The notes below the pieces were generated by a model that was not told where the DNA came from, ran no database searches, and saw nothing but the letters and a program-made list of their open reading frames with translations. A program made the position numbers and the translations under genes. Source: Cocos nucifera (taxonomy: Eukaryota; Streptophyta; Magnoliopsida; Arecales; Arecaceae). From it: DNA of 64,000 bases. Below, one piece after another: positions 45,841 through 57,885 of the stretch; the stretch's first letter is position 1; each line of letters starts with the position of its first letter. Where the stretch lies: positions 114,939-178,938 of the forward strand of contig QRFJ01004963.1 of the NCBI GenBank assembly GCA_006176705.1. Reading direction: 5' to 3'.

Positions 45841-47492
45841 CTAAAGCCACTCGGCATAGTATCTAATATCCATCTTCGACTTATGGTTGTCAAACTCCTT
45901 TATCACCAGGGCTTTAGTGAAGGGGTCGGCCTCCTTTCTGTTGATCTTCTGAAAGTCAACATCACCTCGATCCATGATCTTCTAGACCAGATGGAAGCAG
46001 TGCAAGATGTGCTTCATCTACTAGTGTACCTTTAGTTTCTTCGCTTGAACTATGGTACCAGTGCTATCGCAGTATGGTAGGACCAGATCATCTAGGGAGG
46101 GTGCTACTCTGAGCTTGGTGATAAACTTTCTTAGCCACATAGCTTCCTTCGCAGCATTTGATGCTGCGATGTATTCTGCTTTGCAAACAGAGTCTATCAC
46201 AGTATGCTGCTTGAAACTCTTCTAGCAAATAGCTCCACCATTTAGAGTAAAGATATATCCCGACATGCTTCTACTGTCATCATGGTAAGATTGAAAGCTA
46301 GAGTCTAAAAACCCCACAAGTTTCAAGTCTGACTCGGCATAAACCAATCTTGGTCCTTAGTATTTTTCAAATACTTAAGGATGGTTTTAACCACTTTTCA
46401 GCAATTTTCTCAAGGGTCAGACTGGTATCTACTCACTACTCCTAGTGAGTATGCTACATCTGATCTCGTACATGTCATGGCATACACGATAGATTCCACT
46501 GCTGAAGTATGTGGGACTCTACTCATACACTCTCTCTCTTCAGGAGTTGTTAGATAATCCTTCTTAGAGAGAAATTTCATGGCCTATCGAGAGGTAGCCA
46601 TTTTTAGAATTCTCCATGCTGAACCTCTTCAACATAGTATCTATATATGTGGACTAGGATAACCTAAGCATCCTTTTAGATCTATTCCTATAGATCTTTA
46701 TCCCTACGATGTAGGATGCTTCACCCAAGTCTTTTATGGAGAACCATGATGATAACTAGACTTTTTTTTCCTGCAGTGCGGGGATGTCATTCTCGATTAA
46801 GAGAATGTCATCCATGTACAAGATAAGGAATACCACTACTGGACCATTTGCCCATTTATAAATGTAGGGCTCTTCTCCATTCTTAACAAAGCCATATATT
46901 TTGATCACCTTATCAAAATGTATGTTCCAACTCTGAGATGCCTGCTTCAATCCATAAATGTATCTCTGAAGCTTACACACCTTGAACTCATCTATGTATG
47001 TAAACCCCTCAGGTTGTATCACATACACCTCTTCGGTCAGCTCTCCATTTAGGAAAGCTATCTTCACATCCATCTGCCAAATCTCATAGTTCAGATGGGT
47101 AGCTATCAAAAACATTATCCAAATAGATTTGAGCATTGCCATAGGAAAGAATGTCTCATCATAGTCAATACCATAATGTTGATGATACTCCTTGGCAACC
47201 AGAAGGGCTTTATAGGTCGCCACCTTTCCATCTGTGCTCCTTTTCTTTTGAAGACCTATTTACATCTAATGGGTTTAACCCTTTCGGATGGGTCAACCAA
47301 TGTCCACACATCATTGACCTTCATGGATTTTATTTTAGATTTCATGGCCTCAAGCTATTTCTCAAAATCGGATCTCTGCATAGCATCCATATAAGTGATC
47401 GGATCCTCATCGTTCTCATCAAGTTTGATGGGATCACCATCCTGGATCAAAAAATTATAGTATCTGTCTGACTGATGTGGTACTCTACCCGA
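45841..47492 (-). pseudogene. reverse transcriptase and RNase H of element G
   Basis: The RT core is open for 156 codons (47223-46756) and includes the Gln-Met-Asp-Val motif (Gln intact here, unlike A, B and C), Leu-Asn-Gly-Glu-Leu, Tyr-Gly-Leu-Lys-Gln-Ala and the active site Tyr-Met-Asp-Asp at 46818-46807. RNase H between 46500 and 45841 is broken by stops and frame changes, with the Asp-Ser-Ser segment near 46295 and the Glu-Tyr-Ile segment near 46168. The gene ends TAG at 45843-45841. Confidence 0.86.
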
Positions 47493-48926
47493 TCATCTTA
47501 ATGGTGTAGGTACACTAGGCTTCGAATCTGATTTAATCAAATCTGACTCAGGTTCAGCTATAGGTGTTGATTTTTCTACCTGCTGAACTTCATCAAGTTC
47601 AACCTTAGGGGCAATAGCTCCTTCACTAAGAAACTTCTTTTTTAAAAAGATTACCTTAAGACTGACGAACACCTTTTGTTCATCAATATGGTAGAAATAG
47701 TATCTTTTAGTCTCTTTTGGATATCCTACAAATGTGCACTTGTCAGACCTAGGTCCAAGTTTATCTATAACTAACCGTTTGACATAAGCTAAGCACCTCC
47801 AAATTCTAAGGTGTAAAAGTGCTGGCTTATGTCCTATCAATATCTCATATGGAGTCTTAACTATAGACTTACTTAGAACCCTATTTAACAAATAACAAGC
47901 TGATTCGAGTGCATATCCCTAGAAGGACATCGACAAGCTGACAAAACCCATCATGGATTGGACCATGTCTAACAGAGTCGGATTCCACCTTTCAGACACA
48001 TCATTATGCTGTGGTGTTTCTGGAGGAGTCCATTGGAAGAAAATTTCATTCTCTCCTAGATATGTGAGAGACTCACCAAAAAGATATTTTCCTCCTCGAT
48101 TAGATCAAAGAGTTTTGATACTCTTCTCAGTTTATTTTTCTACTTCACTTTAGAATCGTTTGAATATTTTAAATGAATCCGACTTGTGTTTCATTAGATA
48201 GACATATCCATATCTGGATAGATCATCTATGAAAGTAATGAAGTAAAAATATCCACCTCTAGCACTTATGCTCATTGGTCCACATACATTAGTATGTACT
48301 AGATCTAAGAGCTCAATGGCTATTTCATCTTTTTCAGTAAAAGATGACTTGATCATTTTATCAAGAAGACAGGACTTATAGGTTGGAAGTAATTCACTAT
48401 CACTAACTTTGAGGATTTCCTCTTGAGTCAATCTGTTTATCCTATTTTTGTTTATATGACCTAGCCTACAGTGCCATAAATAGATATCTAACACACTATC
48501 TAATCTAGGATGCTTGCCAACTGAATAGACTACATTAACAAGTTGTGATAGCATATACATACCATTGTTCAAATATCCATAGAAAATAGTAACACCAATC
48601 ATAATGACATTACAAACTTATTTCTTTATTGATATTTCATAATCATTTTTGGTCAGAAGGTCTATAGAAATAACATTCAAAAAGAAATTGGAATAGAAAT
48701 GACAATCACTAAGAATAATGGTATGGGACTCAAATACAAGTTTCAAAATTTCTAAAGTTAGAACTAAAACTGGTCTTCCATCTCCAACGTTCAGAAATAT
48801 TTCATCTTGCTCGAATCTCCTACTGATCTGCAACCCCTTCAACGAATTGTAAATATGGTAAGGGCTATCGATATCTAATACCCAGTCAGTAATATCATAA
48901 ATAGAGAAATTGCAAGGAGTTATCAT
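47493..48926 (-). pseudogene. protease and integrase of element G
   Basis: The protease segment (48926-48618) reads Asp-Ile-Asp at the catalytic turn, as in C. The integrase zinc domain keeps both His, but the first Cys reads Tyr. The first catalytic Asp reads Asn (48290-48288), the second reads Asn (48101-48099) next to a stop, and the Glu (Val-Ser-Glu near 47995) is present. Open pieces are 48602-48150 and 47891-47493. Both Asp-to-Asn changes are G-to-A. Integrase activity is lost. Confidence 0.87.
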
Positions 48927-49765
48927 AAAAATACCTTATCTAGCTAATGCTTGCTTCTTTCTCTATCTATTCGGATTCAGAGAGAAAATGTACTAAGGAC
49001 AGTTCTTCTTTCAGTGCCCCCACTTCTTGCAAAAGAAGCATTCAACTAGACTCTTATCGGGCTTGATCTTCCTGATCTGCCCTGCATAGATGTTTCAGCC
49101 TGAACTTGCACCTACTTAGCTTTCTTCTTCTTTTTCCTAAAAAGTCAGGAACTAGAAGATGAACCTCCCACAATATTCACCTACTCCTTGTGGAGTTGGT
49201 GATCCTTTTCAAAGTTCTAAAGCAACCCCAATAACCCATGGTAGTCTACTTCAGGCTTTGTCATTCTAAAATGAGTAAGAAATGGGAGAAAAGACATGGG
49301 CAATGAGTTTAGTATTACATCCTTTCCAAGTTTACTCAATCACTCTATCAGCTCAATCATGTACAATATATGATCAATGATAGAGACACCGTCGTGCATC
49401 CTGGCATTGAAGATGGCATAACTAGTCTTGTACCTCTCCACATCATTGGGTGTGCTAAAGGAATACTCCAATACTTGAAGCATGTCCTTTGGCTGAGCTA
49501 TCTTAAATCTGTGACTGAAGTCATCGCTCGTAGTAGCCAGCATAATGTAGTGCACTATGATCTGATCACTAAGCCACTTCTGATAAGTGTCTTTGACTGT
49601 TCCACATGCATTGGCAGCTAGCTCCTTAGGTGCAGGATCTGTTAATACATATAGGATCCATTCATACTCTAGGATAATTTTTAACTTTCAGTATCAACTA
49701 CCGAAGTTGGATCCTACCAACTTATCATTATCCAACAACGATCAGAGCGATAGAAAAGTGGCCAT
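48927..49765 (-). pseudogene. gag of element G
   Basis: The ATG at 49765 aligns with the C start at 15145. The capsid region is partly open (49555-49340). The Lys-rich tail is broken. The zinc knuckle at about 49050-49005 retains all four ligands (CysX2CysX4HisX4Cys) but has TGA directly after the His in place of Trp. Other stops and small indels lie between. Same architecture as C gag. Confidence 0.82.
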
Positions 49766-51661
49766 ATTTGCATAAAGAAAAATCATAATCTAATTAGTAA
49801 TTAATTCAATAAACCTAAATATTTAGACCTTAATGAAAAGGTTCTTCCACTATTTTATTCGAATTGATAGCCTCTACCTTCAATTCGAGGAATTATCCTA
49901 ATTTCTTAGTGGGTACTAGAATCTACATAGACTGCACACGAGCCCAACTTTGGTTGGCCAACCCATATACATCTAAGGATAGGCTCATAACCAATTATTT
50001 CTCTAAATAATTTTTAGTAATTAAATTTTTCTTCAGTCCCTAATCAGTAGGCTTTGGCCTCCACTGAAAAGATCCAATTAGGTCCAACCATTAGCATGAC
50101 CATACTTAGCCCATCAAACCAGTGAATGATTAGGCCCAACTTTGGTTGGCCAACCTAACAACATTTAGAAAGATGCAGCCAAGAAATCACATAATGAATG
50201 ATAATTCCATTAGCTGATAAACACCAAGCCTTTGGGCCTCCAATGATTATCCAACTAATGGACCCATTATCACCCACTTTAATAAAAGGCTATGATCTAG
50301 TTATTATAATAACTATCTCATTTTAGGGATCTAATAATTTTAGAGAATTTAATTTGAAGATGAGAGAAGGTTAGATAAACTAGCTTGTCATGATCTTCCC
50401 ACTGACTTCACCAAGTCAGCTTAAGGGAGACCATTAATAGGCTGATCTAGGAGCACCTAAATTAGTTAAACTCATTTACCTAGCTAACATGGATCAACTC
50501 GAATAGTCAAGTGATCCGATGAAAACATAATTTCATCAAGAGGCCAGGTAAGTTTGATCAGTAGGAGAGTCTGTCAAAACTTGCCTTAGACACCATAAAA
50601 AATGATCAGATAAGCGGGCTACCAATTAAAGATCACTGGTTTGGTTTACATTTGATACCAACTGATTTAATTATTTTTAATTTGATCAATCTAATAGTTC
50701 ATGCTGGACCGCATGTCAAGAATCAAGTCTATCTTTGGTCTCGTTAAAGACATGGACTTGACCAACTATAATTATTGTAATTGATCTAGAGAATCTTTGA
50801 TCTAATCTAAGATAATAATTGATTAGATTTAGTCAATTCTCTAATTAAATCCATTCTTTAATCTAATCCAAGGTCAAACCCAATTAATGGACCTAATCCG
50901 ACTAACTCATTTAACCTAATGTGTTATGATTTGTGTCTTAGGATCTTCAATTCACAAACCTAGATCCTAATCAAACAACTTCTTAATTCTTAATTAAGTT
51001 TTGGACTGAGGGTTGGGGTTCGACTTTTTGAAAATAATTTTTATATTTATAAAATATTTTTATAATATAGTTCTATCAATCAAGTTGCATATTTGATTCA
51101 TAATCAATATGCAAGTAAAATAAGCATGAAACTAGTTTAGATCTAATCTAAATAGGTTCATGTAATTGAAACAATTTCAATTATAATCAATCATAAATTA
51201 TCTTAGATCAAATCTAATATATTTATGATAATTAAAATTAAATTAAAATATTTTTAATTAGATCATAAAATTTTTTTGATCTAAGCTGAAATTTTACAAT
51301 CAATATTTTAGATCAGCACGTACTAGGACAACCTTTCCACTATTAGGAATAAACCTTACAGCAAGACAATCTTATAGCAGTCCGTGCAATCTAAAAATTT
51401 TATTTTTAAATTTAAAATTATTTTAAATCTATTAAATTATAAATAAATTAGATTAAATCTAATAAATTTATGATTAGAAGCAAATCAACACAAACTAGGA
51501 CAACCTTTCCACTATAAGGGGTAAACCATACAACAGGACAATCTTATAGCAGTTTGTGTGATCAAAAATTTTAATTTTAGATTTAATAATTAGGTTATAA
51601 ATTAAATCTAATCTAAGAAATAATCTAAACATACTCAAATAATCATGTAATGAGAAACCTA
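49766..51661 (-). other. Untranslated leader of element G
   Basis: 1.9 kb noncoding leader aligned, inverted, with 13245-15144 of C and 1-1044 of A. It contains the twin hairpin units near the primer-binding site (51310-51563). No coding frame is supported. Confidence 0.82.
51310..51563 (-). other. Twin hairpin units in leader of element G
   Basis: Read on the minus strand, the primer-site-proximal unit (51563-51484) has arms ACACAAACT and AGTTTGTGT, perfectly paired; the distal unit (51392-51310) has GCACGGACT and AGTACGTGC, eight of nine pairs. Loops match those in C. Arm bases differ from C (TCACGAACT/AGTTCGTGA) yet still pair, so paired positions changed together. Confidence 0.7.
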
Positions 51662-51674
51662 GGCTCTGATACCA
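51662..51674 (-). other. Primer-binding site of element G
   Basis: GGCTCTGATACCA on the plus strand, i.e. TGGTATCAGAGCC on the element strand, two bases from the LTR end. Confidence 0.9.
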
Positions 51675-51676
51675 AT

Positions 51677-54123
51677 TGAAAGAACTAGATCCAGAGTTTC
51701 AGAGCTAGATCTTGAAACTTTTTCATGATCAGACAGCGAAAGATTAAAATTAATCAAAATTAATTTTAATTTTTTGAAAATATTTTAGATCTAAGATCTA
51801 TTACATGATCATGGCATGTTATTAAATCAAAAATTAAAATCTAAAGAAGAAACTAAAATATGTTGATCACATCAATATGTATATACACTACATCTAATGT
51901 AGGTATGAAAATAATAGATCAAATCTATTACCTATGCAAGTTAGATATTCTAACTTTTTGATCTAGGCTTGAGGATGATGTTGTGAGTCGCACATGCATC
52001 TGGCCTCTAGGAGTCATCCATACGAGCCCACGAACCATGATCAAAAGTTCGATGCAGGAAATCAGCACAGTATGCTAGTACTGTGCTGATCCTTCTTTAA
52101 CGATCGATCAGGAACCACCTTCTTCAAATCTTAAACTCTCCAATTTTTAGAAGGAAGGAGAAGAGATTTTGAACCTGAGACACCTCTCAAAAATCTCTAA
52201 AGAAAGAGGAAGAGATCAAAGAAAAAATCCAAGAAGAAGAACCCTTCTTCTTCTTCTTTGTTCTCTCACCTAAACACCTAGATTGGTGTCTATAAAATCT
52301 CTATGCCCTAAAAAACTTTCTCTCTAATTTTTATACACGCCAAAGGTCTCTCAATGTTCTATAATATATCTAAAAATCAACCCAAAATTCATCCTATATA
52401 GAGAGATAAAGAGAAGTCCTTGTCTAGGTCAAATACCTAGATAAGGAATGTCCAAACTAGGCAAGACAAGGGGCGCCCAACTCTTGGGCACCCCCTCCTT
52501 CTTTTCTGCTGTAGACCACCAAGTTTTATTATACAAAAACCCCTCTAAAATCTACAAAAGTTCTATAAAAAATCTAGGTGGAATCGGTGCACTATAGGAA
52601 GAGTTTTGGTTTCCCAAAATTATATCTTATAGAATTTGAAATCAAAATAAATTCCTACTTTGACTTGGTCCACACTTAATCTACCATGTAAGAAAGAAAG
52701 AGGAGGACTTTGGGATGTGGAGGGCTTCTCTTGGGCATGGAGAATTCATGCAAAATTTGAGGGGGCGTGAAGGGTGGGCGATGGGACTAAGGTGGCGCAA
52801 GGAGGCAAGTTTCTAGTCTTACTAGGATTCTTATTTTGACTTGGTCCAACATGGTTTCTCCAACCAAATCAAATTAGAATTAATTTAATCTAATTAAATT
52901 AGATCCTAAACTAATTAAAAACTTAATTAAATTAAATTAAATTAAATTAAATTTTAATTTAATTTTCTAATCAAATTAGGAAATTAGGTTGACCAAGTCC
53001 TAGTTGAAATAGGATTAGTTCTTCCTTGCACTTGGCTTATCCAATAAACTAATTGATCTTGATCCAATCAAGCCCAAATAAAATTTAATTAAATTATATT
53101 TAATTAAAATTAAACTTAGCCCTTTGACTTAATCAAATTAAGCTAATTAGCAATCTAATTGCTAATCAATTCTCTTGCAACACTTAAACTAGGTTAAACA
53201 TCAAACATATTGATCGTTTAATCCTAGAATGATTCTTAATCATTGATCAACCATTTGATCAGATCATAAACTCTAATATGTGTGACCTCATAGGTCCAAT
53301 CCTAAGTCGATAGCATAAGAATAAATTTTTATACTAATCAAAGTGACCATCTAGAAATGGTACCCGACGGTTGGATAGATCAAATATGAAGAACAACATC
53401 CTTAGAACCCATGCAGATATAGTTCTATATAATTCATCCCCTTGACCAAAATGCTCGTAGAATACCTCAAATTTCAACTGTCAACTCTGATAAGGTTGTC
53501 CATATTGTATTTCAAAATATCAAATCCATCTGAAGGATTATCCTGGACAAGGTTTTGCTATATTAAAATACAGTGATACATTTTTCTTCAACTCTTGGAT
53601 TGGTCAATTTCATCTTGATCACACTTTGACTTCGCAAGTACATGACTATGTCCAGAAGTCTTTCATTACTGAATTAAAAATTCAGTTAGTTTGGTACCAA
53701 AGCATAATGAGTTGCTTGCAAGTCATTGAGGTGATCTCATGTCTAAGAAATATTTATACCTATATTCCATCAGAGACATTCTTGATAGTAGAATGCTCTA
53801 AAATTGATCATGTTCAATGATGATGTACCCCTACATCTCACCTATATGCCATACCAGTATCTCCACACTCCTTTGTTAAGAGGATAACCAATCTATATGG
53901 CATACAGCGACCTATACTTGATAGATATTTTCATCCTTATTAACAACCTATCATTTGGTCATGAATAGTTTTAAGGACTAATTGATAAATTTTCTCTTTA
54001 TCGAAGCTAAATAGTCCTAAGGACTTCATCATAATAATGGAGTTCGTTAGAAGATGAATATTTTATGATGAAAAATATTAAAAATATATTTTATTTATTA
54101 ATAAATCAATTATAGATGTAATG
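51677..54123 (-). repeat. 5' LTR of element G, start cut by H
   Basis: Plus-strand TGAAAGAACTAG... aligns with 43307-45770. The last 58 or so bases (the LTR start on the element strand) are missing because H begins at 54124. A possible TATA-like TCTCTATATAGG lies on the minus strand near 52395-52404. The frame at 53626-53820 is not conserved. Confidence 0.87.
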
Positions 54124-57100
54124 TGTTGGGAAATGTATCCTAAAGCCAATCATCTAAGTAGTAGATGACTGAAATTAGTATATAAATTATCTAATAATAA
54201 TAGTAATTTGACTATTTCATCATAAAAGTTCTATCTTGCTTAAATGAACTTATAAATTATGATGAAGTCCTTAGAACCATAATCAATCGATAAAGAAGGA
54301 TTTATTGGATGGTTCTTAAATTGTTTACGATCAAATGATAAGTTATTAACAAGGATGATAACTTATCGAGTGTAGGTCGTTGTATGCCATATGCGTTAGT
54401 TATCCTCATAACCAAGTGGTGTAGAGACACTGATATGGCATCCAAGTGAGATGTAGGAGTACATCTACACTGAACGTGATCAATGTATCACTCTACTGTC
54501 AAGAATAGCTATCTAAGGCTAATGGGTAAAAGTGTCCCTCCGATTTGAGATCGCCATGGTGACTTACGAGCAACTTACTGTACTTTAGTACTGGACTGCC
54601 TATATTTCTAATATAGATGATGAAAGGTTTCTAGATACAGTCAAATACTTGTAGAGTCAGTGTGTGAGTTAAGATGGGATTGACCACTCCTGTTTAACTT
54701 CAAGAAGAGAATATCTAGCTGTATTTTAATTTAGCAAAACCTAGGCTTGGGTAATCCTTATGAGGTGTCATGGGATTTGCAAAATTTTAAGACATAATAG
54801 AGATGACTTGTATGCTTGTTTGATAGCATACTCAAAGTCATCTTGAGTATTATTAGTTATAGGGATAAATTATACGATAACCATGAGCTAGGGTTCTAAG
54901 AATGTTACTTTGCATACATTCGACCTATCCGGATGTCAAAAATTATTGCTAGATCGTAACTTCGATTAGTACAGAAATTGATTTTTATACTATCAATTTA
55001 GATTTGAACCTATGGAGTCACACACATTATAGTTTGTAACCTGATCGAATGGTTAATCAATGATTGAGAATCATTTCAAGATCAAACATTCAATGCGATT
55101 GATGTTTGACCTAATGCAATTGTTGCAGGAGGATCGATTAGTAATTGAATTGCTAATTAACTTAATTTGATTGAATAATTAGACTGAGATCAATTCTAAT
55201 TAAATTAGATTTAATTATAATTAGTTTGAATTTAATTAGATTAAGTATAATTGGTTTATTGGATAAGTCAATTACAAGGGAAGAACAATTCCTTATTTGA
55301 CTAGGACTTGGATGTGCTTGATTGACTTAGGATTTAAATCTAATTTAAATCTTGATTTAATCTAATTTAATTGAGCTCCTAGTTAGACTAGGATCATCCT
55401 TATTTAAGTTATATTTAATCTAGTTTAAATAGAATTTAAATTAGATTTAAAATAATTTTGATCTAGTCAAATAAGAGGAGTCCCAGTCCAACTGGGACTC
55501 TCTCTCTTTCTCTTGCACCTATTAAAGCCCATGGCAAATATTTAATTCTAGATTTATTCTATGCATTTCCATGCCCAAGAAGGCCTTCCATGCCCACTAT
55601 TTAGAATATTTGGGAATTTATTTTGACTTGATCAAAATTAGAAGGAAGTTGGAAATTGTTTCCTACTTGGAAGAGTCTTCTTTGACCAAACTTCTCCCCC
55701 TTGTGCGCCAACTCTACCCCATGCTCTCTACTTTTTGGCTTTTTTCTTGGTCTTTTGCATGAAAAATTGTGCAATACATGAAAAAATAAGTGGAGGCGTC
55801 AAGAGTTGGACCCATAAGTCTCCTTTGACTTGGTTTAAAAGTCTTGCAATAAAAGGTGGTCTTCTATGAGATGGTTTGAAGATGTAAAAAATTCTAGAAA
55901 AATCATAAAAAAATTAGAAAGAGGAGAAGACGTAGGTAGGTGTGGTTCTTGAGATAGAGCCTTATTTTAAGAATAAAAGGTTGATATCTTGAAGAGACAA
56001 GGTAAGAGAAGATTGTCTTCTCTTATATTTTTCTTTTATGTTTCTCTCTTTCTATTTTATTTTTGATTTTTATTTGACAAAAATATAAGAGAGAGAGAGA
56101 GAGGAAGGGCTTGAGGAAAGATGGTGTCAAGATCCTTAGAGAAAAGGTCTTCATTTGGGCATCAATCATTGATGTCATGAAGGCACAAAGGTAAGAGAAG
56201 ATTATCTTCTCTTTGTTTTCTTTTGAGTATCTTCTACTTCATTATTTTATGTGATTTTTATATGGTAAAGATTAGAGAGAGAGACAGAGGAAGAGGGGGT
56301 GGGATCTGTGCTCCAAGGTGTTGGGTCATGGTGATCATTTTTGGACATGATCTGGTCATGTCCTGATGCGAGAAGAAGAAGAGAAGGTCTTCTCTTAGGA
56401 TTTTCTTGAGAGCCCTTCTTCTCAATTTTATTTATGAGATTTTTATGAGAAAAATTTAAGGATGTGATATCTGAAAATTAAAAAAAAAATCAGAGGAGAA
56501 GGTCTCCTCTGATCCTAGCACAGAGGTGTTTTCAGGACATCAACTGTTGATGTTCTGATGGAGAAGATTTGTCTTCTCCTAGGGTTTTTTCCATAGATCT
56601 TTTTATTTTTTGATTTATAGGAGATCCAAGTGTTGGATTCCTCCCTCATTCCTCCTCATGTTCTTCATCTCTTGGATTGTCCAAGAGATCCGAAGAACAT
56701 GTATTTGATTAACCATCATGAGGGATCTGCAAGAAAATAGCACTTCAAGTGGATCTTCATTCGACGAACCTCCGATTTGTGTTGCAGGTTCGTGTGGATC
56801 ACCTATAGAGATCGAACTCATGTGCAGCTTCAAAGCAACAACGAATTTAACCACAAAGTTCTCAAAATGCATAAAGATAAGAGATCTGATCTCTTGGTGA
56901 CCTAGATGCAATCTAGGATTAGATCTAGAATTATTCTAGATCTAGGTATTGATGTGATCAATACCACTCATAATTAATTTAATTTTAGATTTATATTTGC
57001 ATCATAATATATTATAGATACTTGATGTAAGATTTTATAATTTGATTACATGCATGTTATAGATTAAATAGTTTAATCTATGTCTTCCACTGCTCTATAT

Positions 57101-57148
57101 TTCGAAAAAATTTTGAAATCTATGCATGAAACCCTACATATTTCCTAT
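54124..57148 (+). repeat. 5' LTR of element H (family IV)
   Basis: The start is clear. The end is placed just before the primer-binding site, because no clean CA terminus is visible (text near 57140-57148 ends CCTATTA). The first 1.4 kb is alignable with family I. The part from about 55990 to 56600 is a hairpin-bearing tandem repeat absent from family I, which explains the extra length. Frames at 55571-55762 and 56718-56900 are short and unsupported. Confidence 0.78.
55998..56600 (+). repeat. Tandem repeat of about 185 bp with palindromes in H LTR
   Basis: Four degenerate units start near 56001, 56190, 56371 and 56561. Each begins with an AGAAGA...TCTTCTC palindrome, continues with a T-rich then GA-rich stretch (including (GA)n at 56087-56104), and ends with a second palindrome such as CATCAATCATTGATG (56162), CATGATCTGGTCATG (56346) or CATCAACTGTTGATG (56539). 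Confidence 0.7.
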
Positions 57149-57151
57149 TAG

Positions 57152-57162
57152 TGGTATCAGAG
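57152..57162 (+). other. Primer-binding site of element H
   Basis: TGGTATCAGAG, Met-tRNA type, the only such site near the end of this LTR. Confidence 0.82.
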
Positions 57163-57885
57163 TATCTAGATTCTATTATAACATGTTTATGTATGCTTTA
57201 GATTAAATCTAAAAATTAAAGTTAATTAAAGATTGTACATACTGCCATAAGGTTGTCCTGTTGTATGGTTAACCTCTTACAATGAAAAGGTTGTCCTAGT
57301 ATGTGCTAATCTAAATCAAAATCATGAATTATTTAGATTAGATCTAAGAAAATTTATGATTTAATTTTTTAATTTAAATCTAAGATTTAATAGATATTAG
57401 ATCTATTTTAGATATTTAGTTTAGATCTAAAAAATCAGAATTTCACTCTGATAAGATTGTCCTGCTGTGAGATTTATCCCTTATAGTGGAAGGTTTGTCC
57501 AGTATGGCTAATCTAAGAACCAATTATAAATATGTAGATGAGATTAAAGTATTATATTATTTTTTTTAAATCTATTTTAAATGATTATGATCAGATCTAC
57601 ATGATGTGTTTATGTTTAATCTAATCCTCTTATTACATGTGTTGATATGTTAATTTTTATTTGAATCTAGATGTATATGTATGACATATTTTTTTTATAG
57701 AAATTAAATCAAACTTACTTTTTGCAAAATTCTAATTGAAATCCTAGACATGATCTAAATATGAAAAAAATCAGATCAAAACATATATTAATATGATTCA
57801 ATAAATTTGAAAAATTTCAAACAATAAAATCAGAAACAGTTCTGAGATTCATAACCACCCATAGACTTGAACTAGGATCTAGGTT
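57163..57885 (+). other. Leader of element H with hairpin units
   Basis: Noncoding. Unit 1 at 57231-57312 has arms GTACATACT (57235) and AGTATGTGC (57298), nine pairs with one G-T wobble, around loop text shared with C and G. Unit 2 near 57441-57520 keeps the loop but little of the outer stem. The sequence is cut at 57886 by J. Confidence 0.72.

Larger units (their letters stand above)
43307..54123 (-). mobile_element. Ty1/copia retrotransposon G (family I), minus strand
   Basis: A full-structure family I element read right to left: 5' LTR 54123-51677 (LTR start cut by H), PBS 51674-51662, leader, gag from 49765, pol to 45841, polypurine tract, 3' LTR 45827-43307. It is inserted into the A LTR after CCTCT; the right-hand duplicate lies beyond the nested H insertion, outside the window. 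Gag and pol are pseudogenes with stops, and two of the three integrase catalytic residues are lost. Confidence 0.9.
54124..57885 (+). mobile_element. Copia-type retrotransposon H (family IV), 5' part, split by J
   Basis: An LTR of about 3.0 kb beginning TGTTGGGAAATGTATCC, a primer-binding site at 57152 and a leader with family I-like hairpins, cut by J at 57886. No gag or pol of H is in the window; the rest should lie to the right. Its LTR start and its early text resemble family I (for example the block near 54250 versus 10910) but are clearly diverged. It is inserted in the G LTR after TAATG. Confidence 0.8.

Noticed and set aside
55998..56600. CRISPR-like array
   Set aside because: The repeats are long, degenerate and without uniform spacers; they belong to a plant LTR.
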